Shown: positions 13,025 through 25,562 of the stretch, piece after piece
Position numbering within the stretch: the stretch's first letter is position 1
Layout: each line of letters starts with the position of its first letter
DNA from: Ceratorhiza oryzae-sativae
Taxonomy: Eukaryota > Basidiomycota > Agaricomycetes > Cantharellales > Ceratobasidiaceae
Direction: 5' to 3'
NCBI GenBank assembly: GCA_030998015.1
Contig: JARWMV010000239.1
Span: 930,001 to 994,000, forward strand
DNA: 64,000 bases
Made by a program: the position numbers and the translations under genes
Notes under the pieces: generated by a model
Told to the model about the DNA's origin: nothing
Databases searched by the model: none
What the model saw: only the letters and a program-made list of their open reading frames with translations

Positions 13025-14972
13025 ATGACATCGCGCGAACAGCGCCGCGCTCCCCGCTCTCGGCCACCACCTTCCGCGTCCACACCGACCTCGGCAAAGT
13101 CGTCTGGCTCGCCCGCCCCTCTCGACGTCCGGATGGCCAACCGCAGAAAACAAGACGATGCTGACGATGCCAGCGACGACAAGCCACCACGCAACAAGCG
13201 CGTCGTCAAGGACAAGGACGTCCCCAAGGATAAGGGCAAGTCCAAGCTCGTTGAGGAGATCCCGGCCACATTGCCGCCGCCTCCCCCCAACAACGGTCAC
13301 GATGAAGATGAAGAGGGCAGTATCACACGATGTATTTGTGGCTCCGGTAAGTTTTTTTTTTTCCTGGCTTGTCTGCTTGCCCTTTGCTGGCTCGGTCGGA
13401 TGAGCTAACGTGCGCGCAGATGAAGAGGACATGGGCAACTTTATGATCCAGTGCGAGCAGTGCTCCGTCTGGCAGCACGGTGTATGTATGGGCGTCGCAA
13501 ATGTGGATGAAAGTCCGGAGCACTACTATTGCGAACAATGTAAACCCGAAAATCATGTCGCCTTGTTGAAGTACGTCCCTACCCCACCACTTCACATCCA
13601 CATTCCCGACATGCGTCACTACCGCGCGGCCGCCTCGTTTCGCCAGTCCTGTGCTCATGTTTTCCTTCAGCCAACTCAAGAAGGGCCGTGGCCACGCCAA
13701 GATGCTGCCACCCGTGTCACCCATCATCGTCCAGCACGGATTGGGAAACAGCATCGCCGCTCGTCCCAGCCGCTCGACGTCACCTGGCCTGTCAAAACCT
13801 CCCAAATCGCCCAAGCGGCGCAACACCATGAACAGTCGTGACGCAGCCTATGATGAGGCCGCTCAGGCCCTCTTGCAAACCATCCAGCCCGAGCCGGAAG
13901 CGGAGCCAGAGGCACAAACAAACCAGAAACGGAAAAGGAAGCGCACCGGCGATGGCGAGGAAGAGGACTTGTGAGTTTATCGAATTTCCGTGCGGCTCGT
14001 GGAGCTAATAAAAGGCAATCAGATTGAAACGCAAGCGCACAACCTTGTCTCCCATGTCAACCACATCCGACCGCCCTGCCCCGGTCGTAACCGAAGATCC
14101 CATGCCACAACCCCCTCCACCCAAACCGGACCCCCCCGCGCCGAGCCGTGGGGGTAAAAGGAGGAAAGAAAAGGATGCTGACGCAGATGGTGTGTTTGCC
14201 GGCATCCAATATTCACTAGTCACGTTACTCAAATACGCATTATGCAGGGAAACCCAAACATCCGAATCAATACACCTACCGTGGCTCCAAAGTCCCCCCG
14301 CAATCCAAACGCGGTGCAGTAAATGACTCGGCCCCATATATGGCGGGCTCGACCCGAAGAACCGCGGCTGCTGCGGCAGCTGCAGCGGATCGTGCTCCGT
14401 CCCCATCCCCACTTCCAACGACATGGGCACTCCCGGACCATCTGTCCCATCTCGCTGATCTATTGCCCACGCCGTCGCCTCGTGGTGTTCCCGTAAGAAC
14501 CGGCGCGGGTTCGGATATGCAGATCGAGAAGAATGCGAAGATTCGGTGGCCCGGTAAACGGACGACAATTGGCGACATGCGCAAACGTGTACGCGGGATG
14601 TTGGAATGGGTCGCCCGAGCGCAGGCAGAAGCAATAGACCGCGCAAAACGAGTGGAAGAACTTGAACGCGCGCGAGCGGAACACTTACGTGAGGCCGCGG
14701 TCCGGGCCGAGCAGGCGGCGCCTGTTGACTCGGCCACGCGAACAATATCTCCTGCTGGGTCTGGCTCGTCTGCCATCTCATCGCTTCCTACTACAGGACC
14801 CATCCAATTGGTAAAGCTACCCGATGTATCAGCCCCAGCCCCTTCATCAATGACAACCTTGCAGATGGTTGAAGGGTTGACGAGAGATTTGCTCGGATTT
14901 CAGGAGCGGTTCAGTGATGGCGGAAGGTTGAGCGAGCGAGAGAGGCGAGGTCGCGGAGGAGACATGGACTGA
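13025..14972 (+). CDS. PHD-finger protein, Cti6-like (Rpd3L histone deacetylase complex)
   Basis: Nuclear chromatin reader. A basic, Lys/Asp-rich N-terminus (residues 1-95) leads to a PHD finger split by one intron: [32 protein letters not shown] and [12 protein letters not shown]. This gives the C4HC3 ligand order. In yeast, Cti6 carries this PHD type and bridges Rpd3L and SAGA; the homology is inferred from the finger and overall plan. The rest is disordered: a KRKRKR stretch near 13,935, a Pro-rich block, an AAAAAAAA tract near 14,365, and a helical, possibly coiled-coil segment ([20 protein letters not shown]) near 14,620. ATG 13,025; stop TGA at 14,970-14,972. Four or five exons. Confidence 0.75.
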
Positions 14973-16309
14973 TAATTTGATCTTTGACATGTGCTATATT
15001 TATAATTTCGCCCGCTCTGTTTTTCTTGTGTCCTTCTTTGTAATTTCTGGTGTAATAAAGAGACAAGTGGATGTGGATGTTCAAGAGAAGTGACAGGACT
15101 GGAAACGTGTGCCTTTGTCGATCAAGGGTTTGATGCTATAACCATCACCCAGTTCTCGTTCCTAAGACAGGCTGTGATTTTGGAAAGATTGGGCGCTGAT
15201 AGCGGGCAATGGATTGTCACCCAGCATACAAGCAGCTTCAACGAGCACATAAACTTTCCGCCTTCTTTACCCACACGTTGGCCTAACGTGAAGATGAGAG
15301 GCAACATTTCAGACTTTCACACATTTCCCATGGCGTCGTCATACGTGACGATGTGACATGCGCCGTCCGTTCCCTATATAATCGCATGTAGCTAATTCCG
15401 ACCACACCATTTAATCGTGTTCTGCAGATCCCATCCGTTAGTACTACATATGCTACTCGTGCTAACTCTCAAGGCAAACTCGCGCACAGCTTTGGTCCCG
15501 TATCGCTTTGGCGTTTGGGGTTATTATTAGCCTATAGACCGGCTCGTCCTTGTCAAGGGGCGGGCTTATCTAGGCGTCTATCGGCCCGCAAAGGGTGGGT
15601 TGGGTTGGCTCCGAGCATGACTTGACATATGTTTATATTGCTTTGTGGCCTATCTCTTTAGCTTAACTGTGTTCGAGGTATCCCCACTAGTTCAACTTCC
15701 GAGAAACTCCCACCGCCCCGAAACGGAGCATCAGAACTTGCTCGTGCTTGGGCATCGTATGTACCTAGAGAGTCCAAAGCTACGAGAAATTTCCGAGGTT
15801 AACCTCATTGTAATGATTCATATTTGCGTCGAGGTTTGTGCGGTTCACTGTTTGTCCGTTGAGTGATTGCTCTTATCTATCCCGTTCTCGCGGACGGCGT
15901 CACTGGATGTTGATATATCCAATGGCCATATTTGTAATATAGTGTGAAATGTCTGCTACTTTATATAGGCTAGCTCTGGCCAAAAAGTTAGACTAAATTG
16001 TTTCACCAAACACACGTTTGGTTGTGGACACTCTGCCGGAATGCGAACCCTGACTTCGAGGGTCCCTGATGACGTAACAGTATCTTTTACTTGACTCCAT
16101 GAGGCGGCTGCTTTTCGACTCGACGTTCACCGCTACCCGCAAATTTTCTGGTGGACCAACATCTTTGGATAATATCTGGCCTGAAGGCAACCAAAGGCCG
16201 TCCCAGCTTCGAATGAGCATCGCCTACACCGTTCTCATCACCCTTTGCGCTTTCGGAGTGGCTCAATAACACTAGCCAGTAGAAAGTCTTAACAAAGTTT
16301 ACACTGATC
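14973..16309. other. Intergenic region and antiporter 5' region
   Basis: About 1.3 kb with no gene I can support. A TATATAAT-like motif occurs near 15,373. The last ~220 bp probably include the antiporter 5' UTR, with a short upstream reading frame starting near 16,099. Confidence 0.4.
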
Positions 16310-18665
16310 ATGTAAGTGTGGCTGGGGTGTTGAGGCTAATAGTTGGTTAATATTTTGGTCTTCCATGTTGCAGGCGGCCTCTCGAAATCAACACTTCCGA
16401 CCTCAATGTGTCTTTGGCGACTCTGTCGCTTTACATCTGCGTCTACGGTCGGTACTTCTCACGTATACCCCTGTGCTGCTCAGCTGAGTTTTATGTACAG
16501 GTCTGGTATCATACGTGGTCAAACACAGGCTTTACTTGTGAGCCAAAGTTTTGCTCTCAAATCCTTCTGATGCCAAGCAAATATCCCCCAGATCCGAACC
16601 GCTTATCGCATTGTTATTCGGCATCGTGGTGGGACCGGCCGTGCTTGGATGGGTAGATCCTGGCCTTTGGCGACCAGAGGAGGATCAATTGATGGGTTAC
16701 AAGGATAGTCTAACGTACGTTCTACACCGTTAGTCAGTAATGCGATAGCTCACAATACGTACGTTCTAGGCTCGCCCTCACCCGGATTACAATTGGAATC
16801 CAGGTCTTTTTCGCGGGCGTAGCTCTTCCAAAGAAATATTTAAAGACAGAGTTTCAAAGTTTAATTGTGCTGCTGTTGCCAATTATGGGAATAGCTTGGT
16901 TTGTTTGTGCATTTTTGATCTATGAGCTTATCCCGAGGCTCACATTCGTAAGCCAGCCAATATAGGCAGACCCAGAGCTTGTCACAACTGACATTCGCTA
17001 CTTTGTAGATGGAGGCATTGATGATAGCAGCATGTATTACACCCACGGACCCTGTCCTTGCGAACAGCATCACCAAAGGCCGGTTTGCTGATCAGAGTGT
17101 CAAGCCGAGTGTCCGGAATATTATGTAGGCGCTCAGTTGTTTGAGACGGGGTTTGAACTCAGTTTCGTGTTTCAGCGTCGCGGAGTCTGGAGCTAACGAT
17201 GGATTGGGGTATCCCTTTATTTTTCTGCGTAAGTCTGAGGCACATAGCACCAATCATCCAAATGTGTTGACGTGTTAAACTGCATATAGCACTTTTCTTC
17301 ATCATGGCCCGCAGCGATGAGGAGTTCTCTGGCCCCAATCGCCACCTTAGTGGGATCATTGGCCGCTGGATTTAGTAGGTTTCAAACCCTAGTTAGATGT
17401 CACCTATTGACTCGTCAGAAATTTAGTGAAACTTGGCTATATCAGATAGTGCTCTCTGTTCTACTTGGCTTAGTTATTGGTTGGGTCGCTCGAAAGTCAC
17501 TTCGCTGGTGCGAGGAGCGTCGTATGTTGGATGAAGATAACTTCGTTGCATATGGAACAGGTCTAAGTTTCTTTTGTCTTGGTTTTCTTGGTATAGTACG
17601 TATTGCTCCTGTCTGAAGGATGAAGATATCTGAAACTAACAAAATAACTTTGGGGCAGATCGGATCCGACGACTTGCTGTGCTGTTTCATTGCCGGGAAC
17701 TCGTTCTCATGGGATGACAGGCAGCGTCTTGCGGCAGAGGACGCCGGTTTTCAGGATATAATTGATCTCTTGTTGAACGCGGTGCGCATTTTCACGTCCT
17801 CTCATACTAAAACGACGCTTAATTTTGATTAGGCCATTTTTATGTACATTGGTGCCCTTATGCCTTGGTACGCATTCAACGATCCGAACGGAACAGGTCT
17901 GGTACCATGGCGAGTTGTGGTATTGGGTATATGCGTGATGACCTTCAGACGGTTACCGTGGGTCGTCGCGATAGTGAGTTCATTAATGCCAAGTTTTATT
18001 ATTCCATAAAGCAAAACGGCTGATTTTGCGTTTCCGCTAGTACAAATTCATCCCAGCAATTCCCAGCTTGAAAGAAGCTATATTTGTGGGGTGGTTTGGC
18101 CCGATCGGCGGTGAGAACTAAGTACTTCCAACTGGAATCAATTATTCATACCTGGGGTTTAGTTTCGGCGATCTTCTACGTCCAAGTCGCGCTCGAGTAT
18201 TTGCCAAAGGACTCACGAGACCAAGTTAAACGCACAGTCGAGCCTGTTGTCTACTTTGTAAGCACCTTATACCAATGAGTCCATAAAACTGAAATTTACC
18301 ATGTCTATTCTATGCAGATGGTTTTCGTTAGCATTTTGGTCCATGGAATCACCGTTCCTATGACCAAAGTGGTTATGCATGGGGCCACTCTTACCAAGTC
18401 CTTGACACTACCAAGCGAGACGGCCAAAGCTAGGTCAAGCCTACCAATCAGCCTTGACAATATTCGCCGTGTTGGGGTTGCAGTCCCTATGCCGACATAC
18501 AACATGTCGGGTGAACGGACAGCTCAAAACGGAGATCTCCAAGCGAGCCGGCCGGGCTCCGGTCCGTCGACTAGAGCTCACACACGCGCAGGAACCCCGC
18601 TCGCACCCGAAGTCGACGGAGACCCTGAGTCTGCTCTTGGACAGGAGGGGCGCACTGTTGTGTGA
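16310..18665 (+). CDS. Na+/H+ antiporter (CPA1, fungal Nha1/Sod2 type)
   Basis: Plasma-membrane alkali-cation/proton exchanger. Multi-pass protein with the family motifs ITPTDPVLANSITKG near 17,040 and ESGANDGLGYPF near 17,180 (paired Asn/Asp ion-binding region). Further helices include LSVLLGLVIGWVARKSL and IFMYIGALMPW; VVYFMVFVSILVHGITVPMT near 18,250-18,360 is read across an intron. A hydrophilic tail ends at TGA 18,663-18,665. The start codon is split by an intron: AT at 16,310-16,311, intron 16,312-16,373, then G at 16,374, giving MRPLEINTSDLN. An in-frame stop lies just upstream, so no earlier ATG fits. A splice near 17,338-17,428 using the later of two AGs (giving GRWIYETWLYQI) keeps the frame open. 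About ten exons; appears intact. Confidence 0.85.
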
Positions 18666-18848
18666 GTGCTGCCACTTATCTCAAGATATCGCTACTTATG
18701 TGGATTCGGCTTTAGCTTCAGGGAGTGAGCCTGCCCCACCCAACCACTCCAAAGGCGGTTCCAGGACCAATACCATTTCCCTTCTCTATACGAGTGTATT
18801 ACACGAAAATAGTATTTTGATGACTGCGAAACCGGAGCACAAACTCAG

Positions 18849-20213
18849 TTAAACAGCCGTGAGAATGTCCTCGACAATAATGTCACAAATCGACCGGCGT
18901 GTGTACTCAAGATGCTCTAATCCCAGGCTCGGGACGGACCTTATGCCCATGTTACTTTCAGCCTCCCAAAGCAGTGGCGAAAGAAGTTCGTCTTGCGGAC
19001 TGTTGCGCACACGCAGACGATGGGTAACGATGCGGATGAATAGCTTGGCAGCGTCAACAGCAGATGGTGCCAGTTCTGTTTCTGCGTCGTAGGGATGAGC
19101 CATGGGAAACACCCGAGCGACCACTGAAGACGCTTTCAGCAGGGTCTCAAAGTCGCGTTGTGCACGAAGTGTAAGGAACGTGCCGTCTAGTTGGTGGTGA
19201 TGTCGGGCAGCAGACATGAGAGAGCTCATATATATCTGGAGAGGAAGGGGCAATTGAATAGCATTCGTCGCGTCTATGATGCGCTTTATGGCCTAGTGCA
19301 GTTGGTAATGTAGCCAGCATAACGCAGAGACTTAGAACACTAACCTCTTGACTCAAGGCGGGTGATTGAGAAAGATGATGCTGGGAACTAACATTTCCCG
19401 AGTATTGCTCGCCCAATACCACCGTCAAACTATAACCGAACAAATCAATCTGATAAGTTAGTCAGTTAATATGTGCGAAGCGAGGCAAAGTGTTGGGCGT
19501 ACTAATGGCTTTATAATCGGAGAGCGTTCGCGGTCGTCTCGGCCACCTGCGTGAACATAGACAAGTAAAAAATTGTCGGGCAAGTTCCATCTGCCTGTGC
19601 TAATAGATGGTTCCCCACGCTCCTCGTCGTCGGTATCAATTATGATGATTCTGGTCCTCAATATGTCGACAAGGGTCTGTTGTACCACTCTGCTCGTAAC
19701 CTCAAGATGAGAGACAACCAAAGCGTGAGGAACCCGAGGGGCTACAACGTTTCGCCGATGCGAATGTGAGTGCGGTCGATTAGTTTGATTGTTGGGTGTA
19801 AGTGTGAGGGGTTGTGTTTGCTCAAATGATTGCACGTTAGGATACGACGATGGTCGAATAGGAGAACTAGCTGGAGACACGGCCCGATGTTTGGATCGTA
19901 CCGGAGAGTGTGCAGGCCTAGAACTACCCCCGTGTGTACTTGAGAATGAGTGGTCAAGATTATGACCAGGCTGAGTTATGAGAATGTTTTGCAGGAATGA
20001 TACCGGGGTATGGTATTCTTTCGCCCGCAAACGTTGTGTAAGGGGCCCCGTGAGGGACGAAAGTGCAGAAACCACTAGCCCTTTAACCCTTCCAATATCT
20101 TCTTCATGGATTCGAATGATGAGATGTTTATAACCTCCAGCGATACACGTCAATAGAGCGGCCGTGATTTCTGGGTGGGTATCCGGCTCGAGTTCGGGTA
20201 GTTCATTCGACAT
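18849..20213 (-). CDS. Mg-chelatase-like (AAA+ lid) fungal protein
   Basis: Resembles a poorly characterised fungal family usually annotated as magnesium-chelatase-like. The 5' exon (19,458-20,213, starting MSNELPELEPD) has a helical region, a Ser/Pro-rich linker, and the segment NFLLVYVHAGGRDDRERSP. That segment resembles the 'VYVxPxxARERPxIHK' region of the family. After one small exon, the last exon (18,849-about 19,290) contains HHHQLDGTFLTLRAQRDFE and FIRIVTHRLRVRNSPQDELL, like the C-terminal helical lid. I see no Walker A P-loop, so ATPase activity is doubtful. Convergent with the antiporter gene (183 bp apart) and divergent from the SNARE gene. Function not known. Confidence 0.6.
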
Positions 20214-20408
20214 CGGGATGACTTTCTTATATCTTATTCCGGTTATGGAAGGCCGATTTCAAGAACTTAGAGTAAGCAAAAGCATGCTGTTTCGATCAAG
20301 GAACGTAGTGTAGATGCCACACCGCGAAGAACAATCGGCTGGCCCGTGCGTCATGGGCGCTTAGTGGTGGCCGGGAGGTTGGACACGTCGAATCAACGAC
20401 CACGAACT

Positions 20409-21494
20409 ATGAGCTCCGACTCTTCTCATAACCAGGTAAACTTGGCACGCTTGCTACGGAGTTTGGAGAAAGCCGTTGAAACCCAAGATTGGAGTTATCA
20501 AAATCTGACTGAACGTGGCGTAAGATGGGTCCAAGCAGAAGGCATGTTGCAGGTGAGTGTTCTAATTATGGAAACAAGATATATTACAATAACGTGTGTC
20601 AGTAGAGTGTCACCTATGCCAGGCAACTGCTTTCCAACATTAAAAACTCCGAGGGAATGGAGTTGGATGGGGCTGCTGATTCGGTGCAGTCCGTGTTCTG
20701 ACCACCAAGTTTAACTACCCATTTACCTGCCATATATAGTGACGTACGATCACAGTATCTCAAGAACACGGAGGCTAAAATCAATCACGTCGAATCCATT
20801 TTGGCTGAGATCAAGGAGGTAAATACTATAGAGCCACACCTCATTCAAGTAACTTATGTGTTTTCAGCGTTCCCAACCACAACAGCCTAAGCCTCCTTCC
20901 TTCCTCTCGCACGTACCAACCCCACAAACCAAATCTCCCTCCCGGCCTGAAATCACCACAACCTCTTCCACATCTAAACCCTCTGAGCTTCCGACTTCCG
21001 ACGCACTCCTACCAGCAGATGACGCCCAATCTGCATCACAGAGTCCTGAGGATAACCTCTTGCCCTCAACCCCATTCCCTCAATCCGAACCAACGTTTAT
21101 GTCTCAAGAAACCACTCAGCCACGTACCGAATCCCTGTTTCCCGAATCTCGACCCTCTGTCTCCGCCTCAACAGCGCCCCAAACTACCGACACACCAGCC
21201 TTTATGCACACTTCTCTCAAAACGCAAGAAGATCTCTCAGAGCAACTCGCTCAGATGGCTGCCCAGCTAAAACGCAATGCACAATCGTTCGCAGCTCAGC
21301 TTCACGAGGATAACGCTCTCGTGAAGCTTGCGCACGACCAACTAGAGGGTGTGCATACTCGTGTCAAAACTGAACGCACCACACTTCGAGACTTTAGAGG
21401 GAAAAACGGATATACGACTTGTATGGTTATGGGAGCGGTCGTGGTTGTAATGGTATCCTGGATGATGATGTTCTTCCTGATCAAAGTCACGTAG
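20409..21494 (+). CDS. Use1-like ER SNARE
   Basis: Vesicle-transport SNARE of the Golgi-to-ER pathway. The N-terminus (VNLARLLRSLEKAVE) is the conserved Use1 opening block. A short second helix (SVTYARQLLSNIKNSEGME) and a Ser/Thr/Pro-rich linker follow. The C-terminal SNARE-like helix begins at TQEDLSEQLAQMAAQLKRNA near 21,230. One tail-anchor membrane segment, MVMGAVVVVMVSWMMMFFLI, ends four residues before the stop. This layout (conserved N-block, linker, Qc-type SNARE helix, C-terminal anchor) matches Use1/Slt1. ATG 20,409; stop 21,492-21,494. Four exons; the donor of intron 2 near 20,690 is not obvious to me. Confidence 0.75.
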
Positions 21495-22115
21495 TGTTGC
21501 CCATGTTCATGCCTTTACGTTTTTACATTTTTACATTTTAAGTACTCATGTCTTTTTCTTTCTTTCTTTTTACGAGCCCAACTTTATCAAACGACGTGAT
21601 TGGAAACCCATAATTATACTACGTGCTGTCCGCAGGAGCCAAGCAATGATAGTGACCCTATCCCTTTCGGGCCAATAAAATCTAAGAGTTGTAGGCAGAT
21701 AATAACATCCAAATCCACCAAAAAGACCAGAGCTTGGTTCGCCTAGGACTTCTATAGGACGCATATATAAACCGCCTTGGAGAACGAACGGGCTTTAAGG
21801 TAGTTTCCATGGACATAAACCAAGGATAATGGCGATCTAAGAGGCTCCAACTTGAATGTATGCGTTCAAATATGAGCGCATTCAATCACCGCTGTAGAGC
21901 GATATCAAACCCCAATTCGACCAGGCTGAAATCGATTCCAAAATACTGCTACAAACCCTGGTACATTGCACAAAAAAAAAAATGAAGCTAAAGGACAGAC
22001 AGTACTAATACTCAACTCTTCTCTTCCACACTTGTTGTTCGTTTGCGCAATTCCGGAACTGCCGCCCTGAACAGAAACGTCAGCTATTCGAATGGGACGC
22101 GTTTGGTACTTCTGC
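21495..22115. other. Convergent intergenic region
   Basis: About 620 bp between two converging genes. It has a T/C-rich run near 21,549-21,570 and an A10 tract near 21,972-21,981. No gene recognised. Confidence 0.5.
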
Positions 22116-23798
22116 TCACTCGTCCTGCTCTTTGTTAAGATCCGTGCTAGTAGAATCTGCGTGGAGCGTCGCAGGAGGTGGCACCAAACCCGCAGCCAAG
22201 CCGGATGCTACTAGTCCATGGTGATGGTTATGTGCGTCCCCCTGTTCCCCATCAAGAAGCGCCCCACAAGTGCACTGGACACCTAGACACCCCCCCTATG
22301 AGTACCTTGCATCCATTTAGAATATATACCAACTTACAAGGCCCCCTGATCTTTCGTGCGACGATGGCCGTTCCAAATGCCCATGCCCCCCAAGCAGACA
22401 GATACATAGCGGCAGTTCCGATAAAAATGCTTGCCAAAAGCGACGACCTGGGTTTAAGCTGATAGCTAGGACACAAGTAATTTGTCACCATCTTCGAGTC
22501 CGCAGGTAGCCCCGTCAAATTCCCCAGTGTAATGTTGGATGGCTGTCCAGCGATCAGCATCTCCGCCCAAGTTTGGTAAGGCGGAACGACCTTTCCGTAA
22601 TAGAATGAGCGTGTGTTGCCAATCCAAGCGTCGGGATTGATTGGTATTGGAGCAAGGTTAGGTCGGAATGCGGTGGCGACCGCTGACTGGTTCCGGAATA
22701 TGTTGTTCGGAACAAGATCTCCGGAGCTCAGGGCTAGGTATGGCCCAGGACCATTGAGATCGAGGTATACACCATTGACGACAGCCAAAACCAAGTTGTA
22801 GATAGAGTCACGGTAGATAGCAGTGGGGTCTGTGGATTCCGAGGATGATGTAACGACAGTACCATTAAGGTATGTAACAGTCGTGCTTTCGAATTCGAGA
22901 GAGCTGTTGACGCGGGCGCTGAGAGTGAGTGCCCGGGGTGCGAAATCCCCGTTGCCCATAATCATAAGCGAGTCTGTTGATATGACATCGAGAACGCCAA
23001 AAAAGGCTTTGCGGTAATCACGAGAGGTTTGGTTGATGAAATCGAAGAGATAGGTATCATATCCGTAGTATTGCCCAACTACGTCCTTGGTTAGATCGTT
23101 GGCGAATGTGATGGACGTCTCTAGGAACGCATTGATCGGGGCAGAACAATTTAGTGCAACCTAGACCAGTATATCATAGTTTAGTGCTTATAATGCTACT
23201 GCCTGGAACAGGTCACATACAGTTACTGTCTGGGCCCAATCCAACAGACTATAGTCAAACCGGGTGTCGTAAACTTGGCATTCGCTGAACGACTGTCCTC
23301 GATACTCAACACGAGATTCGTCAGAAGGGATGCGAGCCGAGATGTTTCGCCATGCGCTAAGAACTTTATACTCGAAAAGGGAAGGTGTCAGACGTATTTT
23401 ATCCCCACGGCCAAAGTCCTTGGGTTCGCACGGCGGGGCACTGCGACGGAGCAAAGGTGGCAGGCGAGGAGAATTCCACCACCGTGGGACTGTATCGTTG
23501 GGCTGGAAGTCGGGACTTAGAGAAGGAACTAATTCATAGCCCGAGGTTACAACTGCATTCCCGTTAGACGGTTACGTGGGCCAAACAGTCAAAAATTGGG
23601 CTCACTGTTCACGAGCACTAGAACAGGTAGGAGCAATAGAACAGCTACGATTGTGATGATCGTAAATGTGCGCTCCCTCGGATACGGGTGGCTAAGCGGG
23701 TATTCGAGCAATCCCATCGTGAGTCGTAGAAAAACGTAACCAGGAGAGGCTCTCGGCGCTGTTGACGAAGCGGGAGGTGCAACCTGTCGCTGCACCAC
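22116..23798 (-). CDS. Two-helix membrane glycoprotein, unknown function
   Basis: Not recognised beyond a family of unknown membrane proteins common in Agaricomycetes. ATG 23,798 (MVQRQVAPPASS). One hydrophobic segment lies near the N-terminus (FTIITIVAVLLLLPVLVLV, about residues 46-64) and one near the C-terminus (LLASIFIGTAAMYLSAWGAW, near 22,400). Between them is a long, probably extracytoplasmic domain with many N-x-S/T sequons (for example NQS, NIT, NLT, NGT, NSS) and several cysteines. The cytosolic-looking tail after the last intron contains HNHHHG and ends in NKEQDE at TGA 22,116-22,118. This topology suggests a plasma-membrane or secretory-pathway protein with a glycosylated ectodomain. 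Four exons or so. Confidence 0.6.
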
Positions 23799-24834
23799 AT
23801 GCCCTGGCGTAGGTTTATACTAGCTCTGGAGGTGAATAATAACACGGGAGAAATCTAGATGTGCCCATCATCACGGGTTCTGTTAATATGCATCTTGACA
23901 CAGCCATGAATTAGATCTGATGGAGAACGTAAACCATGAAGCGTGGGCGCAGATCTCGTGCCTATCCTATGTAACGTTTTTAATAGAATCATCAGTGGCG
24001 CTAGAATGCCCGAGCTTTTTAGCGCCCATTGGGTGATGTACTAATAAACAACTCCCAGCGTATAAAAGGTACGCAGTTGGAGGCTAATAATAGCCTGCAT
24101 CCGGTGCAATCAATACAGGAGACGGCCCGAATCCAGCTACAAGCACTCTGGTCCAACAATTTTTGAGCCAAAAGGAATATGACTTCTGAGGCAGTGCTCG
24201 GGATTCTGTGATGCCCGATGGAAACCCCAGATGGTGTTTGCTTCTCAGCAGCTTACCTCACTGCGCCCACGGCGAAGAAAGATATTGAGCTTGACTCACA
24301 TTATGGGCGTGAGGCGCGAAAGGGCTATGGCTATCCACTCCACAGCCAGAGAGGGCAAATCCATCATCCCTACACCTGCCTTCTTGACTGGTACCGTTGC
24401 ATGAAGGTACACCCTCAGCCATGTAGCCGGTAGTATTGGATTCAATCGGTATTTTGGTCCGTCTGTCTTTGGCAGGCTAGCCAAATCTGCGCACGACCTA
24501 CCGTTCACTTGGGGGGTCTGGGAGCCCCTCGGTTTCTTTGCCAATCCGGGTTACACGGGATCCAATGAATGGCAAAAAAATCTGACAATGTAAATCTTTT
24601 ACTGTAAACAGCAAGGTAAAATCGGGGCGAGAGTTTGGACGAGCCAACCCTCCGCTGATGTCTTCGGGTTCGTTATCGAAACTAGAATATCGCCCATAAA
24701 AATATAGCACGTGGAAATATCGTTGCAGCTTTGTATGCGTGTCATGGAGGGACGTGCTCGGGTGGTGCCCTGCACCAGTGTTTGGCGCTGTAATTAACCC
24801 CTCTCACGCTTCACGTGACCTGACGCCCTCCACC
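23799..24834. other. Divergent intergenic region
   Basis: About 1 kb between the membrane-protein gene and ARPC4. A TATAAAAGG motif occurs at 24,061-24,069, suggesting an undetected short transcript or a promoter, but no credible protein follows it. The 71-codon frame at 24,218-24,433 shows no recognised features. Confidence 0.4.
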
Positions 24835-25562
24835 ATGGTGCGCACAATCACACCGCAGCCATAGACTCATCTAACCACTCTCCATAGTCTCATGCACTCA
24901 GGGCATACCTCGCGGCCGTCCGCGCGACGTTGACCGCCGCAATGACTCTGGAGAACTTCTCCTCTCAAGTCGTCGAGCGACACAACAAGCCCGAAGTCGA
25001 AGTCGGGACCTCTCTCGAAGTGTTGCTCAACCCGCTCGTGATCTCCCGGTCCAAGACCGAACAGGTGCTCATCGAGCCTTCGGTCAATTCGATTCGGATG
25101 AGCATCAAGATCAAGCAGGCAGATGATATCGAGCAGATTTTGTGTCACAAGTTTACGCGTTTTATGATGATGCGTGCAGAGAACTTTGTGATTCTGAGGC
25201 GTAAACCTATTGCGGTACATTCTCTGATCTCTATTTCCTCGCAATGGAGGAGAAAACTAATTCTCATGATCTGTTAGGGCTACGATATCTCGTTCTTGAT
25301 CACCAATTTCCACTCGGAAACCATGCTGAAGCACAAGCTAGTCGACTTTATTATTCAGTGCGTATTTGCCTCTATTACAGCGGCACGTTCTGACGTCTTT
25401 TTTAACTAGATTCATGGAGGATGTAGACAAAGAAATCTCCGAAATGAAGCTTTCCCTCAACGCCAGGGCACGTATTGTCGCCGAGTCGTACCTCACAGCT
25501 GTAAGTTACGATGCTATGATATCTGCTTGCTTTTTGACCAATCTCGTGTCTAGTTTGGTTAG
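24835..25562 (+). CDS. ARPC4: Arp2/3 complex subunit 4 (p20)
   Basis: Structural subunit of the Arp2/3 complex, which nucleates branched actin for endocytosis and polar growth. Conservation is very high: [103 protein letters not shown]. The true N-terminus ([19 protein letters not shown]) precedes the first internal ATG at 24,943 and has no ATG of its own. The start must therefore be ATG 24,835-24,837, followed directly by an intron (24,838-24,887). The first coding exon is thus only the start codon. The last exon codes Phe-Gly then TAG at 25,560-25,562. About five exons. Confidence 0.92.

Noticed and set aside
24218..24433. 71-codon plus-strand frame downstream of a TATAAAAGG motif
   Set aside because: No domain, no splice partners and no conserved look; kept only as intergenic sequence.
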